A program made the position numbers and the translations under genes. Below, in pieces: positions 25,062 to 34,495 of a stretch of DNA of 64,000 nt. The first letter of the stretch is position 1. Each line of letters begins with the position of its first letter. A model generated the notes under the pieces. That model was given only the letters and a program-made list of their open reading frames with translations. It searched no databases and had not been told where the DNA came from. This DNA comes from Actinomycetota bacterium (lineage in GTDB: Bacteria; Actinomycetota; Actinomycetes; Streptosporangiales; Streptosporangiaceae): positions 1 to 64,000 of the forward strand of contig DAHVDE010000085.1 in NCBI GenBank assembly GCA_027313705.1. The letters are read 5' to 3'.

Positions 25062-25364
25062 TGCGGCACAACGACCCTATCGGGATTTGGCAGGGCTACG
25101 GGTAGCCTCGGCCAGCGGCGTGCCGCGATGGCGGAGTGTGCTGATTTGACTACCGGGAGCAGCCTGGCTCGACTTACACTTATACCAGTAACTACTAATT
25201 TGGGTCGGCGACCAGCGGTCCGCGTCATCGATCTACGTCCTAGGGGGACCGACGTCGCATGCCGGACACGATGTCGCGTGCCGGCTTCGGGCTGGATGTC
25301 GGAGTTCGCGCCTACCATCTGCGTAGGACGTTAGGTTCTCGGAGCTGGACGAGGATTGCCGGTA
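25062..25364. promoter_or_regulatory. Divergent promoter region between methyltransferase and GHKL ATPase 2
   Basis: About 300 nt separate the two divergent starts. The only AT-rich island is 25175-25200 (TACACTTATACCAGTAACTACTAATT), which should hold one or both promoters. TTGACT at 25146-25151 is a possible -35 box but its spacing to TACACT (23 nt) is long. Such divergence would let the methylase be produced before the restriction genes. Confidence 0.4.
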
Positions 25365-26834
25365 ATGACGCTGAATGAGGAACTCCTTGAGCCCCAAGCG
25401 GAGGACCTTGCTGAGGCGTTGCGCGCCTTCGGTTACGATGTGCCGACCGCACTGGCCGACCTTGTCGATAATTGCATCGCCGCTGGCGCGGTCACCGTGC
25501 GGATCGAGTATTCCTCGGATCCAGGAAGCTCATGGTTGGCCATAACTGACGACGGGCGAGGGATGGATTCCGCTCAGCTCCGAAGAGCGATGCGATACGC
25601 GAACAATCCAGCTCAGGATCGATCGGAAGGGGATCTAGGGAGGTTCGGGCTCGGCCTGAAGACCGCGTCCCTGTCGCAGGCGCGACGTTTGACGGTCTTG
25701 ACACGCTGCGCGGCGGGTGACTTGGCCGGCATGACCTGGGATCTCGATCACGTCCGTCAATCCCGGCAGTGGACGGTCATCTCCGAGCCGGACAGCGAGG
25801 CTCTCGATATCGCCGAGCGTCTCGGCTTCACCCACCAGGGCACGGTTGTACTGTGGCGGAAGACGGACAGGCTCGGCTCCGGCCCGAGAATGAGCCGTCG
25901 GGTCACCGAGGCCGGTCGCGAGCTCTCCCTACTTTTCCATCGCTTCATGGAGTCCGGCCGCCTTGGCCTACGCGTCGGCCAGTCGGCGCTTCGCCCGATG
26001 GACCCCTACCTCCGGCGCAACTCCCTCACCCAGGACAGGGGGTACGAGGAGCTGCATCACGACGGGCACCGAGTGCGGGTGAATCCCGTAATCCTGCCCC
26101 ATCCTAGTCGGCTGACCAGGCAGGAGAACGAGCTTGCTTCGGGTCCGGGCGGGCTGCTCGGGCGGCAGGGCTTCTACGTATACCGGGGCGACCGCCTTGT
26201 AACCGCCGGCGGTTGGCTCGGCCTAGCAGGCATGCACAATACGCCGCACACGAGGCTCGCCCGGATCGCCGTTGAGATCGCCCCGGAAGCGGACCTGGAA
26301 TGGAAAGTAGATGTCCGAAAATCAACGGTCAGGCCGCCGGCAGCGCTAGCCGAAAGGCTAGCGGAACTCGCCGAAGACGCGCGGACGCGGTCGCAGCGTG
26401 TCTTCACCCACAGGGGCACTCCAAGGCCAGCTTCCGCAGACAAGGCACTGGTAAAGCCCGTATGGCAGCAGGTGCGTCGGCTCGGACATGACGAGTTCGC
26501 GATCAGTCGAGAACATCCACTGATCGCCGGCGCCCTTGCCAGCCCGACCGGACCACTGGTGGAGGGAATCTTGAAGCTGGTCGAAGCTACCCTGCCGGTC
26601 GACTTCCTCGGGAGCAACCGAGCGACGCCTGCGCCGGAGGTCGATATCGCCGCTGGGGATAGCGGCGATATCGACAGCGTTCTTCAGACGTTCCGGGCAA
26701 TGCTCGCCGGACTTCCAGAAGACAGAGACCGTCGGGCCGAACTTGCGGAGGCATTGGCAGACGCTGAGCCATTCAGCCAGTACCCCGGTCTCATCCGGGA
26801 GATTCTCGAAGCAGATTCCGCTGAGGAGCACTGA
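25365..26834 (+). CDS. MORC/MutL-like GHKL ATPase 2 of defence locus
   Basis: 489 residues from ATG 25365 (TTG 25356 also possible). N box ALADLVDNCIAAGA (Asp again in the usual Glu position), G1 AITDDGRGMD, G2 EGDLGRFGLGLKTASLSQ. A transducer-like region with GTVVLWRKTDRL and LGRQGFYVYRGDRLV follows, and then a helical C-terminus. It is a clear paralogue of the ATPase at 21664, but only about a third of residues coincide by eye, so the two probably have distinct roles, perhaps as a heterodimeric clamp. The Z1 helicase starts 2 nt after its stop. In MORC/MutL proteins ATP binding closes the dimer on DNA. Confidence 0.88.
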   Translation: MTLNEELLEPQAEDLAEALRAFGYDVPTALADLVDNCIAAGAVTVRIEYSSDPGSSWLAITDDGRGMDSAQLRRAMRYANNPAQDRSEGDLGRFGLGLKTASLSQARRLTVLTRCAAGDLAGMTWDLDHVRQSRQWTVISEPDSEALDIAERLGFTHQGTVVLWRKTDRLGSGPRMSRRVTEAGRELSLLFHRFMESGRLGLRVGQSALRPMDPYLRRNSLTQDRGYEELHHDGHRVRVNPVILPHPSRLTRQENELASGPGGLLGRQGFYVYRGDRLVTAGGWLGLAGMHNTPHTRLARIAVEIAPEADLEWKVDVRKSTVRPPAALAERLAELAEDARTRSQRVFTHRGTPRPASADKALVKPVWQQVRRLGHDEFAISREHPLIAGALASPTGPLVEGILKLVEATLPVDFLGSNRATPAPEVDIAAGDSGDIDSVLQTFRAMLAGLPEDRDRRAELAEALADAEPFSQYPGLIREILEADSAEEH

Positions 26835-26836
26835 CA

Positions 26837-29656
26837 ATGGTGGACTTCGACCCAACTGGCGCGGCCCTCACCCTGGCGCGTCACGAGGTCTTGAGACTGG
26901 ACAAGCTGGAGCGGACAGATTCGCGCCTCCTTGACATCGCGACCAGTGCGGTCGCCATGCTTGCTCCGTCGCTGGGTGTTATCTCGGTCGATGAGGTCGT
27001 GCGGCAGTTGCAGGCCGAATTCGATGTCTGGGTGCCGCAGGCGGTTGTCGTGAGCGATCCCGGCGACCATGAGCCGTGGCTGGAGCGCCGCAAGCCGGAA
27101 ATCACCTTCAGTTACTGGAACAGATACCGGACATACCTCCATCGCAGCATGAAGCCGGGCGCTGTAGAGGCACTCGATGAGACTACGGACCAGATCGTCG
27201 GCCTGATGGAGGATCCTCATCGGGCCGGTCACTGGAAGACTTACGGACTGGTCTATGGCCAGGTCCAGTCAGGCAAGACCGCCAATTACACAGGCGTGAT
27301 TTGCAAGGCCATCGATGCTGGTTACCGCGTCGTCATCATCCTCACAAGCCAGCATGAGAGCCTGCGTCACCAGACACAGGAACGGTTGGACCGCGAATTT
27401 CTCGGCTTCAACTCCAAGATCACTAGGAGTTCGGGCGCCGAGAACTCCGTGATCATCGGCGTTGGCGCGCTCGGATTGAAGAGCCCCGACTTCGTCTGCC
27501 AGGCGATCACGACCAGGGACACCGACTTCACCGCCGGGCAACTTCAGGGCACTCCTGTGAACATCCGCGAGGTCAGGATCCTTGTAGTGGCGAAGAAGAA
27601 CAGCCGCATCCTGGAGAACCTGCGTTCATGGCTCGCCCAGTTCAGCGATCCCGGTGGCACGATCAGGGACCTGCCGCTCCTGCTCATCGACGATGAGGCC
27701 GATTACGCGTCGGTTGACACTAAACGCGCCAAGCCGGGCAAGACCCTCGCGGACCCTGACCACGATCCCACCGCCATCAACAAGGCTATCCGCAATCTGT
27801 TTGGGCTCTTCGACCAGCGCAGCTACGTCGCCTACACGGCGACGCCCTTCGCGAACATCTTCATCGAGCACACCACCAACCACGAAAGTTACGGCGAGGA
27901 CTTGTTTCCCCGGAGCTTCGTTGTCGCGCTCGAGCCTCCGTCGAATTACTGTGGTCCCGAGGTCGTGTTCGGGCTAGAGGACCCCTCAGCGGCGGAGATC
28001 CGGGAGCCGCTGCCTATCATCCGCGAGGTCACCGACCACCAGCTCTGGATGCCTGACGTCCACCGTCGTGGTCACCAGCCAGCGGGTGCGCTGCCCCCTT
28101 CCCTAGTCGAGGCGATCGATGCCTTTGTCCTTTCGACTGCGGCCAGGACCGTCCGGTCTCGCGACCACGGCCTGGCATCGGGTCACAACACCATGCTCGT
28201 CCACGTGACCCGGTACGTCGATGTGCAGGGGGTCGTAGCCAGGCGGATCGAGGATCATCTGGCCGGTATGCGGGATTCCTGGAGTGACTACGGCATTAGT
28301 GGCAGCGAGTTGCGCCACCGGCTGCGGTCGCTGTGGGAGGACGACTACGAGCCGACCTACGTGTCTCTGGCTGCCAGGAACGACGTCAGCGGCAGCGTCG
28401 GCCCCGCTCTGACCTGGGAGAGCATCGAAGCGGTCATCCCAGAGGTTCTGGCGGATGCCGCAGGTGGTGTTAAGCGGATCAATGGATCGGCGAGCGACGT
28501 GCTGGACTACCAGTCGTCTACGCCAGCCACGGTCGTGGCGATCGGAGGTGACAAGCTGTCGCGTGGGCTCACGCTGGAGGGCCTGACCGTGTCTTACTAC
28601 CTGCGGACATCACGAACTTACGACACTCTGCTGCAGATGGGGCGATGGTTTGGCTACCGCCCGGGCTACCTAGACGTGACCAGGCTCTACACGACCCCGG
28701 AGCTGATCAAGTACTACCTGCATATCACCAGGGCTAGCCGAGAACTGATGGACCTCGCGAGCGCGATTGCCAAGGCGGGCCAGACGCCGAGTGATGTGGG
28801 CATGCGGGTCCTGGACGGATACGGAAACCTGCGTGTTACCGCTGCTGCCAAGATGCGAGCCTCGGCGCTCATGTCCACTAGTTTCGCCGGGCAGCGCGCC
28901 GAGACTTTGGTGATGCTCAAGGAGCAGGGGCCGATGCTTCGGAACTACTCCAAGCTGGAACAGCTTGTAGAGCTAGTGGTCAAGCATGCTCAGGTTCCGG
29001 TCGATCGGCTGCACGGCTCTGGAAGCGGCCAGTTCCATGAGGGCATTGCGCCCGAGATAGTGCTTGACTTCCTCGATGGATTCCAGGTCTCACCCAGAGT
29101 GCTGAGCGCCAACCCATCGCCCATCAGACAGTACATCCGGGCTCAGATGGCCAAGGGCGAGCTCATCCGCTGGACAGTCGCCATCGCCGCCGGGAACTCC
29201 CCCAACCGCCTGACGTTGCCGGGCGCAGAGGGGCTGCACCTGATTCAGCGTAAGCCTGTGACCGGAACCTCGCGGGTGCTATCCACCGAGTGCGAGGTAG
29301 GCGTCCTGGTCAATCCTGCTCATGAGGCCCTCGGTCTAGAACCAGTCATGGCCATGAAAGCCCTGAAGGAGACCGAGGAGGACTTCCGCATGCGCGGCAA
29401 GGAAGCTCCGAAGCGCGCGAGCGGCGAGAAACTTCGTGCACACCGGGACCCAGCTGAAGGGCTGCTGCTCGTCTATCCGATCGACCCTGTCGCCTCCGGC
29501 GTGAACGTTGATACGCGGGAGATCCCGATCGTCGGGTATGCCATCGCCTTTCCTCAGTCAGAGACGGCCGAGCGAATCAGCTACCGGGTTAATCAGGTCT
29601 TTCTCGATCAGCTCGCGGATAATCTGGACGATGCCGACGCCGAGGATCAGGACTAA
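26837..29656 (+). CDS. Z1-domain superfamily II helicase-like ATPase
   Basis: 939 residues. Helicase motifs: VYGQVQSGKTANYTG (Walker A, residues 139-153), LLLIDDEADY (Walker B, DDE at 285-287), VAYTATPFANIF (motif III), then IGGDKLSRGLTLEGL and LLQMGRWFGYRPGYLD (motifs V and VI with the arginine finger). This arrangement is that of the Z1 family, found almost only in restriction-like systems with MORC-type ATPases. It is the largest gene of the locus and probably the DNA-translocating subunit that couples recognition to cleavage. Start ATG lies 2 nt after the upstream stop; its last base overlaps the nuclease start (ATG at 29656). Confidence 0.93.
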   Translation: MVDFDPTGAALTLARHEVLRLDKLERTDSRLLDIATSAVAMLAPSLGVISVDEVVRQLQAEFDVWVPQAVVVSDPGDHEPWLERRKPEITFSYWNRYRTYLHRSMKPGAVEALDETTDQIVGLMEDPHRAGHWKTYGLVYGQVQSGKTANYTGVICKAIDAGYRVVIILTSQHESLRHQTQERLDREFLGFNSKITRSSGAENSVIIGVGALGLKSPDFVCQAITTRDTDFTAGQLQGTPVNIREVRILVVAKKNSRILENLRSWLAQFSDPGGTIRDLPLLLIDDEADYASVDTKRAKPGKTLADPDHDPTAINKAIRNLFGLFDQRSYVAYTATPFANIFIEHTTNHESYGEDLFPRSFVVALEPPSNYCGPEVVFGLEDPSAAEIREPLPIIREVTDHQLWMPDVHRRGHQPAGALPPSLVEAIDAFVLSTAARTVRSRDHGLASGHNTMLVHVTRYVDVQGVVARRIEDHLAGMRDSWSDYGISGSELRHRLRSLWEDDYEPTYVSLAARNDVSGSVGPALTWESIEAVIPEVLADAAGGVKRINGSASDVLDYQSSTPATVVAIGGDKLSRGLTLEGLTVSYYLRTSRTYDTLLQMGRWFGYRPGYLDVTRLYTTPELIKYYLHITRASRELMDLASAIAKAGQTPSDVGMRVLDGYGNLRVTAAAKMRASALMSTSFAGQRAETLVMLKEQGPMLRNYSKLEQLVELVVKHAQVPVDRLHGSGSGQFHEGIAPEIVLDFLDGFQVSPRVLSANPSPIRQYIRAQMAKGELIRWTVAIAAGNSPNRLTLPGAEGLHLIQRKPVTGTSRVLSTECEVGVLVNPAHEALGLEPVMAMKALKETEEDFRMRGKEAPKRASGEKLRAHRDPAEGLLLVYPIDPVASGVNVDTREIPIVGYAIAFPQSETAERISYRVNQVFLDQLADNLDDADAEDQD

Positions 29657-30645
29657 TGCAAGCCAGCAACACTCCATCGGAGCTGGAGTGGGCCTTCCGG
29701 GCCGCTGAGGCAGACGGGCCGGACGGGCCAGGAACGGCCCGACGCAGGCTGCTGCCGGGCTCGACGCTTGACGTCTTCACCGAGGTACGCTTCCCCAGCC
29801 ATGACTGGGCTCTTGTCGTGCTGAGCGACGAGCGACTCCAGGACCGCGACCTTGTGCTCGCCACAGGCCTGACCTGCCGCACCAAGAACGGATCAATCGA
29901 GGTCGTGGCGGCCCCGGAGACCGAGAGCAAGCTGTTCTGCACGCTGCTGGCGGATCTGCTCGATCAGATGCCAAGCTCAGGAAGGCACTCGGCGGCTGCG
30001 GTGGCAAGGCGCCTGACAGCCTGGCAGCGGATGCTCTGCCGAGGGCCATCCACGCTGATGACAGCCGAGGAGCGGGTCGGCCTCTACGGCGAACTCCTAG
30101 TATTCCGCGACGTAATGCTCCAGGCTGTGGGAGAAGACGCGGTCCGCTCCTGGACCGGTCCCTCCGGCACACCCCAGGACTTCACGCACCTTGACGCCTC
30201 CGTCGAGGTAAAGACCACTGCGCGCCAGGCGGAGGGTAGCTGCCGTATCAGCAACGAAAGGCAGCTCGACGACGCCGACCTGCGCACCTTGTTCCTCGTT
30301 CACCAGGAAGTTACCTCTGTAATGGAAGGGCTCACCCTCGGCGAGCTCATCGATGAGATGCGCGGTCATCCCTTTGTACGTGCGGACGTCCAGTGGTTTG
30401 AGAACAGCCTGCTCGAATATGGCTGGCACGACTCCCAACGGGACCGGTACACCCAAGATCGCTACGCCCTCACGCGTCGGCGTTGCTTCCGCGTAAGAGA
30501 TGACTTCCCTAGGCTCACGCCCACGCGGCTTCCAATGGGGATCGCGGGGGTGACCTACCATCTGGACCTCTCAGCATGCGCGCCCTATCAGGTGGACTAT
30601 GACGCGATGCGACGGTCACTCGCGGCGACCGCGGTGGAGGAGTAA
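29656..30645 (+). CDS. PD-(D/E)XK motif nuclease of the Z1 system
   Basis: 329 residues. Active-site elements of the restriction-endonuclease fold: VGLYGELLVF (helix Glu145), TPQDFTHLDASVEVKTTA, with Asp175 and the E-V-K (Glu184, Lys186) metal-binding pair. The conserved following strand SCRISNERQL completes the core. Proteins of this family are the usual nuclease partner of Z1 helicases. It would cut unmodified DNA, with host DNA protected by the C5-methyltransferase encoded at 23019. The gene is fully coupled: its start overlaps the Z1 stop and the AIPR gene begins 6 nt later. Confidence 0.9.
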   Translation: MQASNTPSELEWAFRAAEADGPDGPGTARRRLLPGSTLDVFTEVRFPSHDWALVVLSDERLQDRDLVLATGLTCRTKNGSIEVVAAPETESKLFCTLLADLLDQMPSSGRHSAAAVARRLTAWQRMLCRGPSTLMTAEERVGLYGELLVFRDVMLQAVGEDAVRSWTGPSGTPQDFTHLDASVEVKTTARQAEGSCRISNERQLDDADLRTLFLVHQEVTSVMEGLTLGELIDEMRGHPFVRADVQWFENSLLEYGWHDSQRDRYTQDRYALTRRRCFRVRDDFPRLTPTRLPMGIAGVTYHLDLSACAPYQVDYDAMRRSLAATAVEE

Positions 30646-30651
30646 TTCGGC

Positions 30652-32376
30652 ATGCTGGGCGACACCATGGAAGAGTTCCTCGCCGACCTTGAAAGTGCGG
30701 TTGAGGATCAGCTGGCGCGCTCGGTCGGGTGGCTCCGTCGAGATGCCTTCGCCCGTGTGGCCAGCGATTATCTGATCGAGGACGGAACTCTTGAGGACCT
30801 AGAGGTCGGCTACTACAGCGCTCCGTCCGGCCGCAGCAGGATTGAGGTGGCGGGCTACGCCTTCAGCGACAACGGCCAGGTACTCGATCTAGCTGTGGCG
30901 GGCTACAGGTTCAGCGGGCAGGCCGTACCCCAAGATCAGGTACACCGGCAGTTTAAATGGGCCACGACATTCGCTGCTCAATGCCGTGACGGACTTCATC
31001 TCAGTCTCGAAGAGTCAAGCGCTGCCTTCGATATGGCCCAGACGATCAATGCCCGATGGGCTGGTCTTCGTGAGATCCGCATTTTTCTGCTAACAGACGG
31101 GCGCGCTTCAATCACAAGTGTTACCGCCCAGCAACTCGGAGACCTGCCAGTCGAGCTCAGTCTCTGGGACGCAGAGCGGCTGCGCAGGCTGGCCACATCC
31201 GGTCGGCTGGAAGAGGCCATCACGATCGACTTCGCATCCCTCGGGGAGGAGTTGCGGTGTCTGCCCGGGCCAAACGCGGATGCGGAATGCCAGTGCATCT
31301 TTACTGTCCTGCCCGGCCAACTTCTAGCCGACATCTACGACAGGTACGGCGCAAAACTTCTCCAGCGGAACGTCAGGGCGTTTCTGCAGCTCAGGGGCAA
31401 GGTTAATAAAGGAATTATTGACACTATCCGCAATGCGCCTGATAGGTTCCTCGCGTACAACAACGGGATCTCAGCCACTGCGACCTCCATCGTCTTGGAG
31501 GAGAGGGCGGATGGTACGTACCTGGCCAAACTCGGCGATCTGCAGATCGTAAATGGCGGCCAAACTACTGCGACCCTGCACCAGGCCGCCTTCCGTGAGG
31601 GCGCCGACCTCGGGCGAGTGCAGGTGCCAGCTAAGATCACCGTTGTCTCGGCCGAGCAACTCGACGAGCTTGTGCCGCAGATTTCACGCTTTGCCAACTC
31701 CCAGAACTCGATCGCGGAGGCGGACTTCGAGTCGAACAGTCCCTTCCATGTCGAGCTTGAGCGGTTCTCCCGCACTATCTGGGCCCCGGCAGCGGCCGGG
31801 GACACCCGCCAGACCCGCTGGTACTACGAACGCGTCCGCGGTCAATATCAGGTCGAGCGAGCCCGTCATCTCACCCCGGCTCGGCAGCGGGCCTTCGACG
31901 AGCAGCACCCGAAGTCGCAGAAGTTCACCAAGACCGACGCGGCAAAGTACGACATGAGCGTCCGGCAGATGCCGCACATCGTCAGCTTGGGAGCCCAGAA
32001 ATGCTTTCAAATCTGGACTATGGATATCCTGGCAGCCAGAACCTATCTTCCGAATGAGATCTACTTCCAGAATCTGGTCGCCAAGGCCATCCTGTTCGAG
32101 GACGCTCGCAAGATCATCCAGAGATTGAATCCCGGTGCGGGATACCTGGCAAACGTCACCACCTATACGGTCGCATTGATCGCGGCCGGAACGAATGTGG
32201 ACGCTCTTCTCGCGGATATCTGGCGAAATCAGAGGCTGCCAGTGCACGTCGTCGAATCCGTGCATCGCCTCAGCCCGCTTGTGAGGACCGTACTCCTCCG
32301 AGCTCCCGGATCGGGAAATGTTACGGAGTGGGGTAAGAAGGAAGAGTGCTGGAAGAGGGTCAGCGGCCTTGCCTAG
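30652..32376 (+). CDS. AIPR-family (abortive infection phage resistance) protein
   Basis: 574 residues. AIPR signatures are NVRAFLQLRGKVNKGI (residues 240-254), FLAYNNGISATATSI and GDLQIVNGGQTTATLHQA (around 300). The N-terminal 120 residues have the beta-rich start seen in family members, and WYYERVRGQYQ follows the core. The biochemical activity of the family is not established; members occur in AbiR-like and Z1/MORC-associated systems. Last gene of the four-gene plus-strand operon; no terminator hairpin is visible after it. All segments are intact. Confidence 0.92.
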   Translation: MLGDTMEEFLADLESAVEDQLARSVGWLRRDAFARVASDYLIEDGTLEDLEVGYYSAPSGRSRIEVAGYAFSDNGQVLDLAVAGYRFSGQAVPQDQVHRQFKWATTFAAQCRDGLHLSLEESSAAFDMAQTINARWAGLREIRIFLLTDGRASITSVTAQQLGDLPVELSLWDAERLRRLATSGRLEEAITIDFASLGEELRCLPGPNADAECQCIFTVLPGQLLADIYDRYGAKLLQRNVRAFLQLRGKVNKGIIDTIRNAPDRFLAYNNGISATATSIVLEERADGTYLAKLGDLQIVNGGQTTATLHQAAFREGADLGRVQVPAKITVVSAEQLDELVPQISRFANSQNSIAEADFESNSPFHVELERFSRTIWAPAAAGDTRQTRWYYERVRGQYQVERARHLTPARQRAFDEQHPKSQKFTKTDAAKYDMSVRQMPHIVSLGAQKCFQIWTMDILAARTYLPNEIYFQNLVAKAILFEDARKIIQRLNPGAGYLANVTTYTVALIAAGTNVDALLADIWRNQRLPVHVVESVHRLSPLVRTVLLRAPGSGNVTEWGKKEECWKRVSGLA

Positions 32377-32585
32377 CTCAATTTACGGGATGCTGGCTAT
32401 GAGGGCCGAGGACCTTACGGCGTCGTGCTGAGAGGACAAGGCAGCCTGCGCTAAATAGCATCAACGCAGCTGCGACCCCCTCTTGAGTGTCCTGGTATGG
32501 ATCGCTGTTCAGGGCCGTCCTTTGGCCGCCTCATCGTGTCGCCTACTCTGCGTCGATGCTGTGTCGGCGCCTCCCGTTGGCTGGT
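32377..32585. other. Spacer between defence locus and plasmid-like block
   Basis: About 210 nt with no gene. It separates two functional blocks and could contain their junction. The conserved leader of the next gene begins at about 32586. Confidence 0.4.
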
Positions 32586-32790
32586 CAGGCTGCGCCCGGC
32601 GTCGGCAGCCGCAACCGGCCTTTCGCTGCGCTCACCCTGGGCGGGCAGAGATCTTTCCCCAGATCGCGGACTGCGCCCGCTGGGAAACATCTTGCCCGCC
32701 CGGGGTTGGCCGGTGGTGCGGCCCCGCTTCCGCCGCGGCGCGTTGCCGCCTGACCACCGGGAGGCACCCGCCGCCCGGGTCAGACCGCAT
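32586..32790 (+). ncRNA. Conserved leader A (before DUF932 gene), candidate structured RNA
   Basis: This stretch matches 38198-38400, upstream of ssb, over about 200 nt. The core is a long hairpin: AGATCTTTCCC (32649-32659) pairs with GGGAAACATCT (32682-32692) with one mismatch. An inner GCGG/CCGC stem occurs in both copies although the sequence between differs. Other shared blocks are TTCCGCCGC(G/A)GCGCG and GCCTGAC..CCGGGA.GGCACC. Conserved pairing with changed loop sequence favours an RNA or a protein-bound cruciform over chance. It ends about 20 nt before the start codon, so it would be the 5' leader. Confidence 0.55.
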
Positions 32791-32809
32791 AGCGGAAGGA
32801 CGGCAACCG

Positions 32810-33946
32810 ATGGCTTCAGACACCACCAGTTCGGCCATTGCGACCGGCGTGCGAAACGTCACGCTCGGGGACCTGGCCATGATGCTCCGCGATCAGCAGG
32901 CCCGCAAGGTCGACATCGTCGCGCCCGCCGGCACCATTCGCGCGGCATGCGGCCACCTGGTGATCGACGGCACCGACCCTGTCCTCGGCGACGACGGGGT
33001 CACGATGACGACAGGCACGTACGCGCCGACGGAGGTGTGCGACCAGGGCCTGACCGACAAGCTCGGCATCCCCGCTCAGTACCTGCGGCGGATGCGCGAG
33101 CAGCGCCCGGAACTCTACGACGCCAACGTGAACGGCTGGCTGGCCGGCGACCCCCGCAAGTTCCTCATCCGCTGCCTCCGCCCAGCCACTGGCACCAGCC
33201 TCGGCGCGGCGCGGGCGTTCCTGTCCGACGGGTACAAGCGGATCGACAACCTCGACGTCCTGCTCGCCGCGCTCGACGGCGTCCGGGCCGCTGGGGTCCG
33301 GGCCGAGGTCGACGGCTGCGACCTGACCGAGCGCAAGATGTATGCCCGCGTCGTGTGCGAGCAGGTCCGCGCCCTGGCCCCGGCGCTGCTGGCCGGGTAC
33401 CACAGCCCGTTCCGGCGCCGCCGGGGCGGACAACCCGGTGGTGTTCGCCGGGTTCGTCATCAGCAACAGCGAGACCGGATGCGGCGCGTTCACCCTCACC
33501 CGCGGCTAGTGGTCCAGGTCTGCCGCAACGGCCTCACCGTCAGCAAGGACGCGATCCGCGCCGTGCACCTGGGCGAGCGGCTTGAGGAGGGCGTGGTCAC
33601 CTGGTCCGGCAACACGCTGGACAAGACCCTGGCGCTGATCACCGCCCGCACCACCGACGCGGTCACCACGTTCCTCGAGCCCGGCTACGTCGACCGGGTC
33701 GTCCGCAAGGTGTCCGCCCAGGCCGGCCACCCGGTGCCGGACCCGCAGAAGGCCGTGGCAGTGGTGAGCCAGCGGCTGCGGTTCACCTACGCGCAGCAGG
33801 CCGACATCATGGCCCACTTCATCCGCGGCGGCGACCTCACCGCCGGAGGCATCCTGCACGCCGCCCAATCCCAGCCCGACGCCGACACCGCCCACGACAT
33901 GGAAGCCCAGGGACTGCGCGCCCTGGAGATCGCCGCCGCCCTCTGA
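32810..33946 (+). pseudogene. DUF932 (phage/plasmid-like) protein with two compensating frameshifts
   Basis: From ATG 32810 (GGAAGGA upstream) the protein reads as the DUF932/YfjQ family of plasmid and phage proteins: TEVCDQGLTDKLGIPAQYLRRM, FLSDGYKRIDNLDVLLAAL, then VVQVCRNGLTVSKDAIRAVHLG and RLRFTYAQQADIMAHFI. Between about 33412 and 33500 the true frame is +1: it reads DNPVVFAGFVISNSETGC, exactly the family sequence, while the open frame gives an Arg/Gln-rich nonsense stretch. A second indel restores the frame, so ~30 residues are altered. DUF932 proteins are thought to act in plasmid/phage DNA metabolism. Preceded by the conserved leader. Confidence 0.75.
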
Positions 33947-34020
33947 CCGCCACTGCCTCCGGCCCGGCCCCAGCCACCTGGGAGCCGGGCACTTCTCATC
34001 TCCAGAGGAGGAGCACGACC

Positions 34021-34413
34021 ATGACCGAGGCCACCGTCATCGAACTGCGCCCCCGTCAGCAGCCGACTTACACCGACAAGGTGGCGCTGAACGACATCCA
34101 CGCCCTGCTGACCACGGCCAGAACGGCCAACCCGGACCTGGTCCGCGACATCGGCCTGATCCTGGCCCGGACCGGACGGCCGACGGTCCGCGGCCGCCAC
34201 ATCGAGGCCAGCACCACCGAGTCCGCCATGGGCTGGCCCGTCGCCCGCGTCGAGGCCGAGGGCACCACGGTGACCGTCCGGCAGGACCCGGCAGGTCCGG
34301 GTCTGCTCGTCGAGATCACCACCCGCACCGCCGCCGAACGCGACGGCCTGTCGGTCACGCTCGACAACCGCTGTCTGCACCACCTGGGCCGGCCGGGCGG
34401 CGACGCCGCCTGA
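34021..34413 (+). CDS. Small hypothetical protein of the plasmid-like block
   Basis: 130 residues, ATG 34021 with AGAGGAGGAG upstream. The N-terminus is basic (MTEATVIELRPRQQPTYTDK). A helix NDIHALLTTARTANPDLV follows, then a beta-rich region (GWPVARVEAEGTTVTVRQDP). No known domain recognised. It lies between DUF932 and ParB-like genes, is co-directional and has a strong ribosome binding site, so it is probably a real gene of the mobile block. Confidence 0.75.
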   Translation: MTEATVIELRPRQQPTYTDKVALNDIHALLTTARTANPDLVRDIGLILARTGRPTVRGRHIEASTTESAMGWPVARVEAEGTTVTVRQDPAGPGLLVEITTRTAAERDGLSVTLDNRCLHHLGRPGGDAA

Positions 34414-34495
34414 CCGACCGGCCACAACGCCCCATCACCCAGGTCGCCCACATCCCCGCAGACGGCCATTTCCTCACGCGAAAGGAATGCCTTCG

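Noticed and set aside
25146-25180. Sigma-70 promoter for GHKL ATPase 2
   Set aside because: TTGACT and TACACT are present but separated by 23 nt, too far for a standard promoter.
26358-26855. Open frame on the strand opposite GHKL ATPase 2
   Set aside because: It is antisense to a conserved ATPase gene, shows no domain, and its composition is that expected of a high-GC shadow frame.
32483-32809. N-terminal extension of the DUF932 protein
   Set aside because: The open frame covers the conserved leader; ATG 32810 with GGAAGGA gives the family-like N-terminus.
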